The notes beneath the pieces were generated by a model. The model was not told the DNA's origin and did not search any database. It saw only the letters and a program-made list of their open reading frames with translations. Position numbers and translations under genes: made by a program. From Chloroflexota bacterium (GTDB lineage: Bacteria > Chloroflexota > Ktedonobacteria > Ktedonobacterales > JADMIN01): a stretch of 64,000 nucleotides of DNA. The stretch lies in contig JAJPKE010000015.1 of NCBI GenBank assembly GCA_021323855.1, positions 1 to 64,000 of the forward strand. Reading direction: 5' to 3'. Positions 43,421 through 52,495 of this stretch are shown here, piece after piece (the stretch's first letter is position 1; each line of letters begins with the position of its first letter).

Positions 43421-44278
43421 ATGTGTGTGTATAATCCGAATCCGTACCATACGGAAATCCTCTATAGAGGTGATCCGCGCCGTTCGCCCAATCCATTGCG
43501 TGCCATTATCGCGCATGTGAATTGGGAGATCGTGGCAGCCTTTATCATTCTCATTGGGTTCTTTGTCTTTGTCCTCTGGCAGAATCAGGCCAATACGCAG
43601 ACGCTTGGCACGGTGGGACTGGTGGTCGTCGGCTGGATCTTCAGCCTGTGTCTGCATGAGTTTGCCCACGCGGCGACGGCATTTATTGGCGGCGACCACA
43701 GCGACAGCACCCGCAGCTATCTTGCATTCAATCCGCTCAAATACATCCATCCGGTGCTGAGCATCCTCTTTCCGCTGCTCTTTATCTTTCTTGGCGGCAT
43801 TCCGCTGCCGGGCGGCGCGGTCTACCTCAACCGCGACCTGGTGCGCAACCGCGCGTGGCAGAGCGCCATCTCGCTGGCCGGTCCGTTGATGAACGCGCTC
43901 TTTGCTGTGCTGGCGGCGATTCCGTTCTTCCTGGGCATCACCGATCAGCATCCATACCTGGCTTTTGCGCTGGCCTTGTTCATCTTCTTCCAGATTTTCA
44001 GCGTCATACTGAATCTATTGCCGATTCCGCCGCTGGATGGCTTCGGCATCATCGCGCCGTGGCTGGAGCCACAACTGCGCAACACCCTCTATGCCTTCGG
44101 CAATTATGGCTTCCTGCTGATCTTCTTGCTGGTCTGGTACGTCCAGCCGATTAGCGCCGCGCTGACTGGTTTGGTCTATTCGGCCATGACCGTCTTGCAT
44201 GTAGCGCCGAATCCTGATGCGGCTAATCTTCTGGTATCGCTCGGCTACTATGCCTTTTTCTTCTGGCAGCGACATTGA
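43421..44278 (+). CDS. Site-2 protease family membrane metalloprotease (M50)
   Basis: 285 residues from the ATG at 43421; however GAGGAG touches that ATG directly, and the GTG at 43427 (6 bases after GAGGAG) is the better-spaced start. Six or so membrane helices. Active-site motifs: HEFAH (His79, Glu80, His83) and the third ligand in NLLPIPPLDG. GPLMN is also present. M50 proteases cleave within the membrane, often to release regulators. Compact, with no PDZ or CBS domain. Substrate unknown. Confidence 0.9.
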   Translation: MCVYNPNPYHTEILYRGDPRRSPNPLRAIIAHVNWEIVAAFIILIGFFVFVLWQNQANTQTLGTVGLVVVGWIFSLCLHEFAHAATAFIGGDHSDSTRSYLAFNPLKYIHPVLSILFPLLFIFLGGIPLPGGAVYLNRDLVRNRAWQSAISLAGPLMNALFAVLAAIPFFLGITDQHPYLAFALALFIFFQIFSVILNLLPIPPLDGFGIIAPWLEPQLRNTLYAFGNYGFLLIFLLVWYVQPISAALTGLVYSAMTVLHVAPNPDAANLLVSLGYYAFFFWQRH

Positions 44279-44337
44279 GACGCTGCCATGCGCTGGCGAG
44301 CTGGCGACATGTAGGCGATGGCTGGCTCATTTGCGCA

Positions 44338-44346
44338 TGGTATACT
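44338..44346 (+). promoter_or_regulatory. Extended -10 promoter for the biotin carboxylase gene
   Basis: TGG-TATACT, a TGn extended -10 element; no good -35 is seen. It lies about 65 bases before the ATG at 44413. Confidence 0.35.
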
Positions 44347-44412
44347 GCGAGATGCAAGAGGGCTGGCGGATGAACATACCCGCCCAATACCATAAACCTA
44401 GAGGATGAACGC

Positions 44413-46041
44413 ATGGCACGTAGGGCCACCAGCCGTTCCGGCGCAACGGAGCGCCTGGAACAGTTTCCATTCGACAAAGTGTTGATCGCCAATCGCGGCG
44501 AGATTGCGGTGCGCGTCGTTCGCGCCTGCCGCGACCTCGGCCTGAAGTCAGTGGCCGTCTATAGCGACGCCGACCGCGCCGCGCCGCACGTGCGCATGGC
44601 GGATGAAGCGGTTCACCTGGGACCGTCTACCGCCTCGGAGAGTTACCTCAACATCGGAAAAATCCTCGACGCCGCGCGCAAGACCGGCGCAGGCGCGATT
44701 CACCCCGGTTATGGCTTCCTCTCCGAAAACGCCGACTTTGCCGATGCCTGCGCCGCCGCTGGCCTGATCTTTGTTGGCCCACCGGGGCAGGTGATGCGCG
44801 ATCTGGGCGAGAAGACTGCCGCCAAGCGCATCGCCGTCGGGGCCAACGTGCCAATCGTGCCGGGCTACAACGCCGGGTTGGAAGACGCGGCGCAGGCGGC
44901 GAAGATTGCTGAAGAGATTGGCTATCCGGTGCTGCTGAAGGCGGCGGCTGGTGGCGGCGGCAAGGGCATCCGCTTCGTCCTTGCGCCGGATGAACTGGCG
45001 GCGTCGTTGCGGCTGGCGCAGAGCGAGGCGCTTGGCGCGTTCGGTGATAGCACTGTCTATATGGAGAAAGCCGTCACACCTGCGCGACACATCGAGGTGC
45101 AGATCTTTGGTGATACGCACGGCAACGTCGTGCATCTTGGCGAGCGCGAATGTTCGATTCAGCGCCGCCACCAGAAGTTGATTGAAGAGTCGCCGTCGGT
45201 GGCGCTGGACGATGAATTGCGCGCCGGTTTCACCAGCGCCGCCGTTGCGTTGGGCAAGGCCGCTGGCTACGTGAACGCCGGCACCGTCGAGTTTCTGCTG
45301 GGGCCGGATCGCAATTTTTATTTTCTCGAAGTCAACACGCGCTTGCAGGTGGAGCATCCAGTGACGGAATGGCGTACCGGGCTGGACCTCGTGCGCGAGC
45401 AACTGCGCATTGCGGCGGGTTTGCCGCTCAGCTTCACCCAGGAGCAGGTGAGCTTCCGAGGCCACGCTATCGAGGCGCGCATCACGGCGGAGGACCCGCT
45501 CAACCGCTTCCTGCCGGCCTCTGGCTATGTGGCGGCGTTGCAAGAGCCAGCAGGGCCAGGTGTGCGGCTGGATGGTGGCATCTATGCCGGTATGCAGGTG
45601 CCGCTCTTCTATGATTCGCTGCTCGCCAAGCTGGTCTGCTGGGGGCAGGATCGCACCGAGGCGCTGGCGCGTATGCGGCGCGCGCTGGATGAATATACCA
45701 TCGCGGGTGTGCGCACGACGATCCCGTTCCATCAGTGGTTGCTACGCCATCCATCCTTCATTGCCGGTGACTTCTCGACAGATTTCATCGCCGAGGAATG
45801 GCATCCCGATGAGGCTGGCAACCTCACTGATAAGGCGGCGCAGAACGGCGCAATGGCTGGCGAAGTCGCTGGTGAACTTGCGCCGGAGGAGGTGGCGGCG
45901 CTGGTGGCAACGCTGGCAGCGGAGGCGGCAGACCGGGCGGCGGCGCAACGACGGCAGGCGGGTGTCAACAGCGAAGATGACGCCAGCGCCGGTTCGCGCT
46001 GGCGCGCTGCCGGTCGCCGCAGCGCAGTGGGTGGCTGGTAG
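44413..46041 (+). CDS. accC: Biotin carboxylase subunit of acetyl/propionyl-CoA carboxylase
   Basis: 542 residues; ATP-dependent carboxylation of biotin. Seen: the N-terminal KVLIANRGEIAVRVVRACRDLG, IHPGYGFLSENADFA, the ATP-grasp glycine loop AAAGGGGKGIR, ECSIQRRHQKLIEE, and the catalytic EVNTRLQVEHPVTE. AccC is usually about 450 residues; here about 70 extra C-terminal residues are Ala/Glu-rich, then a basic end. No biotin-carrier domain is fused. A carboxyltransferase or biotin carrier gene is not adjacent, so acetyl- versus propionyl-CoA cannot be decided. Confidence 0.92.
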   Translation: MARRATSRSGATERLEQFPFDKVLIANRGEIAVRVVRACRDLGLKSVAVYSDADRAAPHVRMADEAVHLGPSTASESYLNIGKILDAARKTGAGAIHPGYGFLSENADFADACAAAGLIFVGPPGQVMRDLGEKTAAKRIAVGANVPIVPGYNAGLEDAAQAAKIAEEIGYPVLLKAAAGGGGKGIRFVLAPDELAASLRLAQSEALGAFGDSTVYMEKAVTPARHIEVQIFGDTHGNVVHLGERECSIQRRHQKLIEESPSVALDDELRAGFTSAAVALGKAAGYVNAGTVEFLLGPDRNFYFLEVNTRLQVEHPVTEWRTGLDLVREQLRIAAGLPLSFTQEQVSFRGHAIEARITAEDPLNRFLPASGYVAALQEPAGPGVRLDGGIYAGMQVPLFYDSLLAKLVCWGQDRTEALARMRRALDEYTIAGVRTTIPFHQWLLRHPSFIAGDFSTDFIAEEWHPDEAGNLTDKAAQNGAMAGEVAGELAPEEVAALVATLAAEAADRAAAQRRQAGVNSEDDASAGSRWRAAGRRSAVGGW

Positions 46042-46164
46042 GGAACTCTCCGCACAGAAATATCGTCATGTTGAAAGCGACGGTTTCTGTGTCCCGTGCT
46101 ACTAGCATTGAATGGCTGGTGAGCATATTCATCAGTGGCGCGGCAGTGTGGTGAGAGGTGAGGT

Positions 46165-46797
46165 ATGAAGGAAACTGGACAGCCTGGATACCATTGGGTG
46201 AATGGCAGCCATATACGGCTTGGCGGGCGAGTTTTCGTGCCAGGGGTGGCGCTGGTGGCCCTGATTGCTACATTGGCGCTACTCAGCGGTTGTGGCGTCA
46301 CCTCTAATTCTGGCACCATCCCAAACGGCGCGGCGCAGCAGCCGCTGGCAACCGTCACGCCCGCCACCACGCCGACGAGTACGCTTCCCGCGAACACCAC
46401 GGCCAACACTGGCTTTTGTCCCACGGCGGAGCAGCCTGCGGACGCAGCGTTGCCACCCGCCGATATCGTCGTCCCCAAACCACCGCAGCGCCCCAACCCA
46501 ACGGCGCCGGGCGTCTCACAGACGATTAGCGTCAAAACGGGACAGAGCATTGAGTTCCTCATGCCGTCCGGCCAGCGCTGGACGATAGCTCTGCGTGATA
46601 GCAGTGGTACACTACAGCCGCAGGGGGATCGCGGCTGGTACGATGCCGCACAGAAAGCCTGCGTCTGGCGCTTCGTGGCGGTGCGCTCCGGCAACCCCGC
46701 CGTCATGTTCACCGGCATGATTGGCTGCAAACCGCCGGAGATGTGCGCCGAAGCTATCTTCACCATCAGATACAATCTGACAATTACCGCCAGCTAA
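46165..46797 (+). CDS. Secreted lipoprotein, unknown function
   Basis: 210 residues. A hydrophobic segment VALVALIATLALLSGC (about 28-43) ends in a lipobox LSGC, so the protein is probably lipidated after an unusually long N-region. A Thr/Pro linker (VTPATTPTSTLP) follows, then a beta domain of about 110 residues (SIEFLMPSGQRWTIALRD...CVWRFVAVRSGNPAVMFTG). No family recognised. Confidence 0.8.
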   Translation: MKETGQPGYHWVNGSHIRLGGRVFVPGVALVALIATLALLSGCGVTSNSGTIPNGAAQQPLATVTPATTPTSTLPANTTANTGFCPTAEQPADAALPPADIVVPKPPQRPNPTAPGVSQTISVKTGQSIEFLMPSGQRWTIALRDSSGTLQPQGDRGWYDAAQKACVWRFVAVRSGNPAVMFTGMIGCKPPEMCAEAIFTIRYNLTITAS

Positions 46798-46828
46798 TCG
46801 CTGGCCCATCGCTGAGCGAGGTAGTGGC

Positions 46829-47620
46829 ATGGCCGTGATCTATGAGGAGAGGGCGTCGGATTCACCGTTCGTGCAGACAATCTGGCAGACGCGCGCCGAG
46901 TGCGATGGGTCTGATGTCGTCGTTGCGGATGGCGATTGGGATCTGATGCTCGTGCGCCGCAACGGCAAGACCAGCCTTACCGTATGGGGGCCGACGACCT
47001 ACGCCAAGCCGGTTCCACATAAGCAGGGTGACGAGTGCCTGTGCATCCGTTTTATGCCGGGCACGTACATGCCCAAAATCTCATTGCCTGCGCTGGTAGA
47101 TCGCGGGTTGGCGCTCCCCGATGCCACACTAGCCTCCTTCTGGCTGGATGGCTCCGCCTGGCAATTCCCCACCTATGAAAACGCCGACACCTTTGTGGAT
47201 CGGTTAGTGCGCGCAGGAATGCTGGCGCATGATCCCGTGGTGGAGGCCGCGCTCCAGGGCTATCCCGTCGAAAAGACGCTGACGATACGCACGGTGCAGC
47301 GGCATTTTTTGGGGGCTACGGGGCTGACGCAAGCTGCAATCCACCAAATCGAACGCGCCCATCGAGCGGCGGAACTCTTACAGCGCGGCGTGTCTATCCT
47401 CGATACGGTGCATCAGGCAGGCTATTCTGACCAACCGCACCTCACCAAATCACTGAAGCGCCTGCTGGGGCGAACTCCTGCGCAACTGGCTGGCATACGG
47501 AATCCCCAAGCAAGAACCCGTGGCGTAGACAGCGGCGGCGCTGGCACATCGTATGCCGGTCCACGTCATGTCGTTTTTGTACAAGACGTAGCATTGCCTC
47601 TGACGGTAAAAAGGACTTGA
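46829..47620 (+). CDS. AraC-family transcriptional regulator
   Basis: 263 residues. N-terminal sensing domain (1-110). C-terminal AraC-type helices: LTIRTVQRHFLGATGLTQAAIHQIERAHRAAELLQ, then DTVHQAGYSDQPHLTKSLKRLLGRTPAQL, the classical second helix-turn-helix. It precedes the epoxide hydrolase gene by about 75 bases in the same direction, so it may control it. Confidence 0.9.
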   Translation: MAVIYEERASDSPFVQTIWQTRAECDGSDVVVADGDWDLMLVRRNGKTSLTVWGPTTYAKPVPHKQGDECLCIRFMPGTYMPKISLPALVDRGLALPDATLASFWLDGSAWQFPTYENADTFVDRLVRAGMLAHDPVVEAALQGYPVEKTLTIRTVQRHFLGATGLTQAAIHQIERAHRAAELLQRGVSILDTVHQAGYSDQPHLTKSLKRLLGRTPAQLAGIRNPQARTRGVDSGGAGTSYAGPRHVVFVQDVALPLTVKRT

Positions 47621-47696
47621 CGCGCTGACGCCATCTGAGACAACAGCGCCAATGACGCCAGACAACAGAAGATCACAGAAAGGGAATCGTGTCATT

Positions 47697-48803
47697 ATGA
47701 GCATCCAACCCTTTACCATCGCCATCCCGAAGGCAACTTTGGATGACTTGCATGACCGCCTGGCGCGCACGCGCTGGCCCGATGAGATTGAGGGAGCCGA
47801 GTGGAATTATGGCACTGACCTCTCGTACATGAAAGAACTCGCCGGTTACTGGCAGCACCAGTATGACTGGCGGCAGCATGAGACAGCTCTCAATCGCTTT
47901 GCGCAATTTAAGGCTGAGGTAGATGGCGTCGGCATCCATTTCATCCATGAGCATGGCAAAGGGCCGAATCCGACGCCGCTGCTCTTACTACATGGTTGGC
48001 CCGATTCCTTCTATCGTTATCATAAAGTGATTGATCGGCTTACAGATCCAGCTCGCTTCGGAGGCGATCCCTCCATCTCTTTTGATGTTGTCGTTCCAGA
48101 TAATCCGGGGTTCGGATTTTCCGACCGCCGGGCGCTCAATGATGATGCCACCGCCGAACTTTATGCAACGTTCATGCGCGATGTACTCGGGTATCAGCAG
48201 TTTTTGGCAGCGGGCGGCGATGTGGGAGCTAATGTTACGAGATCTCTGGCGCTCGCTCATCCAGAACTCCTATTGGGTATCCATCTCTCAGACGTTGGCT
48301 ATCCTGATGGTAATACTGACTTCGCCTCCCTTACCCCTGCCGAGCAGGAATTTGCCGGCTTCATCCAGCAGTGGTGGATGAAGGAGGGGGCTTTTAATAT
48401 GATCCAATCAACTAAACCGCAAACACTTGCGTTTGGTTTGACAGACTCGCCTGCTGGAATGGCTGCCTGGATGATGACCCTGCTGCGCGGAATCCAGGAT
48501 AAGGATGAGCTGCTTACCAATATGACCATCTACTGGGTCACACAAACCATCGGCTCCTCCATTCGCGGCTATTACGAGAATGCCCAAGTCACTCTCTTGT
48601 ACAATAGTGGCAAGCGCCCTTCTGTACCTGCGGGTGTAATCCACGCTCCCTGGGATGCACCTTTACCGCGTGAATGGGCCGCGCGCCAAGTCAACCTGGT
48701 CCACTTCACCGAATTTCCGCGTGGCGGGCACTTCATGGCGTGGGAAGAGCCGGAACTCTACGCCAACGACCTTCAGGACTTCGTGAGCGAATTGCGCAAA
48801 TAA
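47697..48803 (+). CDS. Epoxide hydrolase
   Basis: 368 residues from the ATG at 47697. It has the N-terminal EHN domain (FTIAIPKATLDDLHDRLARTRWP), seen in microsomal-type epoxide hydrolases, then an alpha/beta-hydrolase fold. Oxyanion HGWPDSFY, nucleophile Asp175 in GGDVGA, and C-terminal catalytic His in RGGHFMAWEEP. It opens epoxides to diols with water. A long inverted repeat lies 22 bases after the stop. Confidence 0.93.
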   Translation: MSIQPFTIAIPKATLDDLHDRLARTRWPDEIEGAEWNYGTDLSYMKELAGYWQHQYDWRQHETALNRFAQFKAEVDGVGIHFIHEHGKGPNPTPLLLLHGWPDSFYRYHKVIDRLTDPARFGGDPSISFDVVVPDNPGFGFSDRRALNDDATAELYATFMRDVLGYQQFLAAGGDVGANVTRSLALAHPELLLGIHLSDVGYPDGNTDFASLTPAEQEFAGFIQQWWMKEGAFNMIQSTKPQTLAFGLTDSPAGMAAWMMTLLRGIQDKDELLTNMTIYWVTQTIGSSIRGYYENAQVTLLYNSGKRPSVPAGVIHAPWDAPLPREWAARQVNLVHFTEFPRGGHFMAWEEPELYANDLQDFVSELRK

Positions 48804-48825
48804 TACCCGCCCCTGTTGTGAAATG

Positions 48826-48869
48826 TGATATTGTGGCCGCATCCTGTAACGAAGGCGGCCACAATATCA
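48826..48869. terminator. Long perfect hairpin after the epoxide hydrolase gene
   Basis: A 15-base perfect stem (TGATATTGTGGCCGC / GCGGCCACAATATCA) with a 14-base loop. It begins 22 bases after the stop codon. No U-run follows, but its strength and place suggest a terminator or mRNA stabiliser. A 12-base direct repeat ATCATGATCTCC x2 (48866-48889) follows. Confidence 0.55.
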
Positions 48870-49077
48870 TGATCTCCATCATGATCTCCTCCATGCTGTG
48901 CTACTGCCTGTTGCTTCCACGGAAGAGTACGTACAATTGGTGACAACTGCTACCATCTCCTATCGTCACGACGCGATACTATTCCCGTTTCCTGGACTGG
49001 CATGGTATGCTCTTGGCAGACGGCTATCATCCTTGTCATACGCAGTACGTACAGCCTATCCGTTCGTAGGAGGCAAC

Positions 49078-50475
49078 ATGAACTCAACCGACCGGCTGGA
49101 AACAGTGGTTGGGGAGTTGGTGGACGAGTTAGATCACCGCTTCCCCTATGCGGCTGCGCTCATCAGCGGCGCATCAGGCATAGAAATCAACGACAACGGC
49201 GATGAACAGCAGGCCAGCGAATCCAATCCCAGCAAAGGCATCGTCTTCACGGTCTATGATGGCGCGAGTTTCAATGAGTATGCCACCAGCGACCTGACGC
49301 CTAATACTCTGGCGCGTGGCGTGCAGGCCTGGGCGGATGAGCTGAGCGTACACGCAAATGGTCGCCCTATCATCGGCGGTGGCATTGCCTCACCTACTGG
49401 ACCGAACCGTCGCACCTTCACGGTACCGATGGCGATTGACCCGGCCACTGTGCCGCTGCGCGACAAGCTGGCACTCGCGCGGGACCTCCAGCAGCGCGCG
49501 AAGGCGCTTGATTCGCGTATCGTGCAGGCGCAGGTGAACTATAGCGATACGACACAGGATACCGTCTACATCGGACGCGGCAGATACCTCGAACAGCATG
49601 TGCCGCGCGTGCGATTGCTCGCGTTGATCGTCGTCTCGGATGGCTCGCAGATGCGCTATCACTTTGCCGTGCGCGGCGGCGCGTTTGGCTACGAGAAGGC
49701 GAGCATCAGCGACGACGAATTGCGCGAGACGGCGGATATCGCCTTACGCCTGCTGGAAGCACAGAAGATCGAACCCGGAGAATACGACATCATCACCGAT
49801 CCAGGCATCTCCGGTGTGCTGGCGCATGAGAGCTTCGGCCACGGCGTTGAGCTAGACCTGTTTCCCAAAGGGCGGGCGCTCTCACAGAAATATCTTGGGA
49901 AGCAGGTCGCCGCGCCAGAAGTGCAGATGTACGACGATCCCAGCGTCCCCGGCGGCCACGGCTTCTATTTCTTCGACGATGAGGGCGAACTGGCGCGACC
50001 AACGCAGATTCTCCGCGACGGCGTGTTTGTGCGTCCGATCAGCGATTTCGCCTCGGCAACGCTGGCCCCCGGCATTCATACCCCCAATGGACGCCGCCAG
50101 GACTTCACCCGCAAGGTCTACGCGCGCATGACCAATACGTTCTTCAGTAGCGGCCCGGTTGCTCCGGCAGATATGATCGCCAATCTCGAACGCGGCGTGT
50201 ACCTGCGTTCTGCTGAGAGTGGCATGGAAGACCCGATGGGCTGGGGCATCCAGATTACGGCGCACTATGGCGAAGAGATCGTCAACGGCGAGCGCACGGG
50301 CCGCCTCTTTGCGCCGGTTGGCATCACAGGCTACGTACCAGATGTGTTGCGCAGCATCAGCGCCATCGGCAGCGATTTTGAGCTATGGGCTGGCACCTGC
50401 GGCAAGGGACACAAAGAAATGGTGCCGGTCTCCACTGGCGGGCCACATCTGCGAATGAAAGCGAGGTTGGGCTAA
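49078..50475 (+). CDS. tldD: TldD metalloprotease subunit
   Basis: 465 residues from the ATG at 49078 (AGGAGG 5 bases upstream); the frame is open upstream but unsupported. TldD/TldE is a heterodimeric zinc protease that degrades unfolded peptides and matures some peptide antibiotics (microcin B17 in E. coli). The zinc motif HESFGH (His250, Glu251, His255) marks it as the catalytic subunit. C-terminal GTCGKG and GPHLRM segments are also typical. The stop overlaps the tldE start. Confidence 0.94.
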   Translation: MNSTDRLETVVGELVDELDHRFPYAAALISGASGIEINDNGDEQQASESNPSKGIVFTVYDGASFNEYATSDLTPNTLARGVQAWADELSVHANGRPIIGGGIASPTGPNRRTFTVPMAIDPATVPLRDKLALARDLQQRAKALDSRIVQAQVNYSDTTQDTVYIGRGRYLEQHVPRVRLLALIVVSDGSQMRYHFAVRGGAFGYEKASISDDELRETADIALRLLEAQKIEPGEYDIITDPGISGVLAHESFGHGVELDLFPKGRALSQKYLGKQVAAPEVQMYDDPSVPGGHGFYFFDDEGELARPTQILRDGVFVRPISDFASATLAPGIHTPNGRRQDFTRKVYARMTNTFFSSGPVAPADMIANLERGVYLRSAESGMEDPMGWGIQITAHYGEEIVNGERTGRLFAPVGITGYVPDVLRSISAIGSDFELWAGTCGKGHKEMVPVSTGGPHLRMKARLG

Positions 50476-51854
50476 TGCAGACACAGGACGAAACGCGCAG
50501 CGCGGCGCTGACGACCGAGACGCTGGCCGGGGCGCTGGCGAATACGCCGGGCGCAGACGACTGGCAGGTGGAGTTGCTGCGCGACGAGGAGGCGCAACTC
50601 TACCTCATCGGTGAGCATGTGGAGTCGCGGCGTGTCGTAACCAACGAACGCGCGCGGGTGACGCTCTACAATGACCATGCGCCTGCTGGCGGCGATGGCA
50701 CAGGCGCTGCGCCCACCACGGCGCGCGGCTTCACGACACAAACGCTGCTGGAAAGCGACGTAACCGATGGGCGGCTGGCGACCCGCCTGAATGACGCTGT
50801 GACGATAGCCAGCCTGACTGATAATCCACCGTTCACGCTGGCAACTGCGCCCGCTGGTGGCTATCCTGATGTCGTTACCTCGGACCCGCTGCTGGCGAGC
50901 GACCCAGGCGCGGCGCTGGACGATGCGCTGGCGCGGCTGCGCGCCGCCATCTCCAACTGGGGCAATGTGCGGCTGAGCAGCGCGGAACTCTATGCGACAC
51001 GCTCATCGCGTGAGTTGCGTAACAGTCGTGGGCTGGCGGCAACAGATCGTGGCACGCAGGTCTTCCTGGATTTCGTGCTGATCGCGCACGAGGGAGAACG
51101 CGAGGCGGAGTTTCACGCGGAACTGACACGGCGGCGTATCTCCGACCTCATGATCGAGGGCACGGTGGATTCATACGCCACCTATGCGCGGCACATGCTG
51201 GTGGCGCAGCCTCCTACCACACATCAGGGGCCGGTGATCCTGACGGGCGATGCGCTGCTGAGCTTCTTCAGTCCAGTCGTCTTCCAGACCTCCGGGCAGG
51301 CGGCCTTCATGAAGGTCAGTCGCTTCAACAGCGGTGATCTGGTGACGGGGGATGAGCCGAGCGGCGACCGGCTGACATTGCTGAGCGACGCAACACGTCC
51401 CTGGGGCACAAAGACCGCGCCGTTTGACCGCGAAGGGTTGCCTGCGCGCCAGGTGACGCTGATTCGGGATGGCGTCTTCGTGCAACCCTGGGCTGGCACG
51501 CGCTACGCCACCTACCTGGGCATCCACCCGACCGGCGACTTCGCCAATCTAACGGTGCAGCCGGGGCAGTGGCCGATGGATGTGCTGCGCTCGGCGGCGG
51601 CAGGGCCGGTCTATGAGATCGTTGCCTTCTCGTGGATGAACCCGGACCCCATTTCTGGCGACTTCACCGTGGAAATCAAGCTGGGCTACCGGCACGACGC
51701 GACGGGGACGCATCCCATCAAGGGTGGCTCGCTCTCCGGCAATGTCTTCACGGCGCTCGCCGCCGCGCGTTTCTCCGCGCAGACCTACTCGGACGGCGCA
51801 TACTTTGGTCCGGCGGCGATTCGCTTCGACAATCTCACCATTTCGGGGGAGTAG
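50475..51854 (+). CDS. tldE: TldE/PmbA metalloprotease subunit
   Basis: 459 residues; the ATG at 50475 overlaps the tldD stop (TAATG). The family fold without the HExxxH zinc motif, the usual non-catalytic partner. Typical: GDALLSFFSPVVFQTSGQAAF and ERDGLPARQVTLIRDGVFV-type segments. An upstream in-frame extension inside tldD is not used. A palindromic repeat starts at the stop codon. Confidence 0.93.
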   Translation: MQTQDETRSAALTTETLAGALANTPGADDWQVELLRDEEAQLYLIGEHVESRRVVTNERARVTLYNDHAPAGGDGTGAAPTTARGFTTQTLLESDVTDGRLATRLNDAVTIASLTDNPPFTLATAPAGGYPDVVTSDPLLASDPGAALDDALARLRAAISNWGNVRLSSAELYATRSSRELRNSRGLAATDRGTQVFLDFVLIAHEGEREAEFHAELTRRRISDLMIEGTVDSYATYARHMLVAQPPTTHQGPVILTGDALLSFFSPVVFQTSGQAAFMKVSRFNSGDLVTGDEPSGDRLTLLSDATRPWGTKTAPFDREGLPARQVTLIRDGVFVQPWAGTRYATYLGIHPTGDFANLTVQPGQWPMDVLRSAAAGPVYEIVAFSWMNPDPISGDFTVEIKLGYRHDATGTHPIKGGSLSGNVFTALAAARFSAQTYSDGAYFGPAAIRFDNLTISGE

Positions 51855-51897
51855 CCCCCACCCCCAGCCCCTCCCCCGTGCGCGGGAGAGGGGTGAG
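51854..51897. repeat. Dispersed palindromic repeat after tldE
   Basis: GCCCCCACCCCCAGCCCCTCCCCC, loop GTGC, GCGGGAGAGGGGTGAG. It begins at the last base of tldE and lies 57 bases before the DUF559 gene. Confidence 0.75.
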
Positions 51898-51953
51898 CGC
51901 GGGGCAACGGGTTAGCCTGCAGGCAAACTGACCTGTAGTGCGAAGGTTGATAT

Positions 51954-52313
51954 ATGAGGGCTACGGCAGTTAAGACTGAGCGAGCGCGAGAGTTGCGCCG
52001 TCAGATGACGGAGGCGGAGCGAATCCTCTGGCAGCATTTGCGTGGTCATCAGATGCAAAGGCTACACTTCCGGCGACAATACGTGTTGCATGGTTTTATC
52101 GCGGACTTTTATTGTGCTGCCGCCCGTCTGGCGATAGAGGTGGATGGTTCAATACACAATCAGCAGGCGGAGTATGACCATGAGCGCGATATCATCTTGA
52201 CCGCAGATGGCATTCGTGTCTTGCGTGTCACCAATGATGAGGTGCAATACCATCTGGATGTTGTTCTCTCACGTATACGAGCATGCTGTGATGAATCCGC
52301 TACAACGCAATAA
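51954..52313 (+). CDS. DUF559 endonuclease-like protein
   Basis: 119 residues. It shows the Vsr/restriction-like DUF559 pattern: RARELRRQMTEAERILWQHLR, FRRQYVLHGFIADFYC (Asp of the active site), LAIEVDGSIHN (Glu and Asp) and ADGIRVLRVTNDEV. Such small solo nucleases are widespread and their role is unknown. It is flanked on both sides by copies of the dispersed palindromic repeat, 57 bases upstream and 67 bases downstream. Confidence 0.9.
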   Translation: MRATAVKTERARELRRQMTEAERILWQHLRGHQMQRLHFRRQYVLHGFIADFYCAAARLAIEVDGSIHNQQAEYDHERDIILTADGIRVLRVTNDEVQYHLDVVLSRIRACCDESATTQ

Positions 52314-52380
52314 TAACGTAGTCTTTTCCTGAGTACAAGAGAGAACTGTGTTGCCTTACAACTCAGCGGGTCACATCGCG

Positions 52381-52404
52381 GTTCCCCTCTCCCGCTCACA
52401 GAGG
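52381..52404. repeat. Partial dispersed palindromic repeat
   Basis: GTTCCCCTCTCCCGCTCACAGAGG, a left half that resembles the next copy 70 bases away. Confidence 0.55.
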
Positions 52405-52451
52405 AGTGCTGTATTGCTAATGCTTTGTGACTCAAGGTGCTACTGCACTCT

Positions 52452-52495
52452 GGTTCCCCTCTCCCGCGCACGGGGGAGGGGTTAGGGGTGGGGGC
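52452..52495. repeat. Dispersed palindromic repeat at the start of the methyltransferase gene
   Basis: GGTTCCCCTCTCCC, GCGCA, CGGGGGAGGGGTTAGGGGTGGGG. Its right arm holds the purine-rich run that serves as a likely ribosome site for the GTG at 52488. Confidence 0.7.

Noticed and set aside
44548-45732. 394-codon minus-strand frame opposite accC
   Set aside because: Antisense shadow of a well conserved GC-rich gene.
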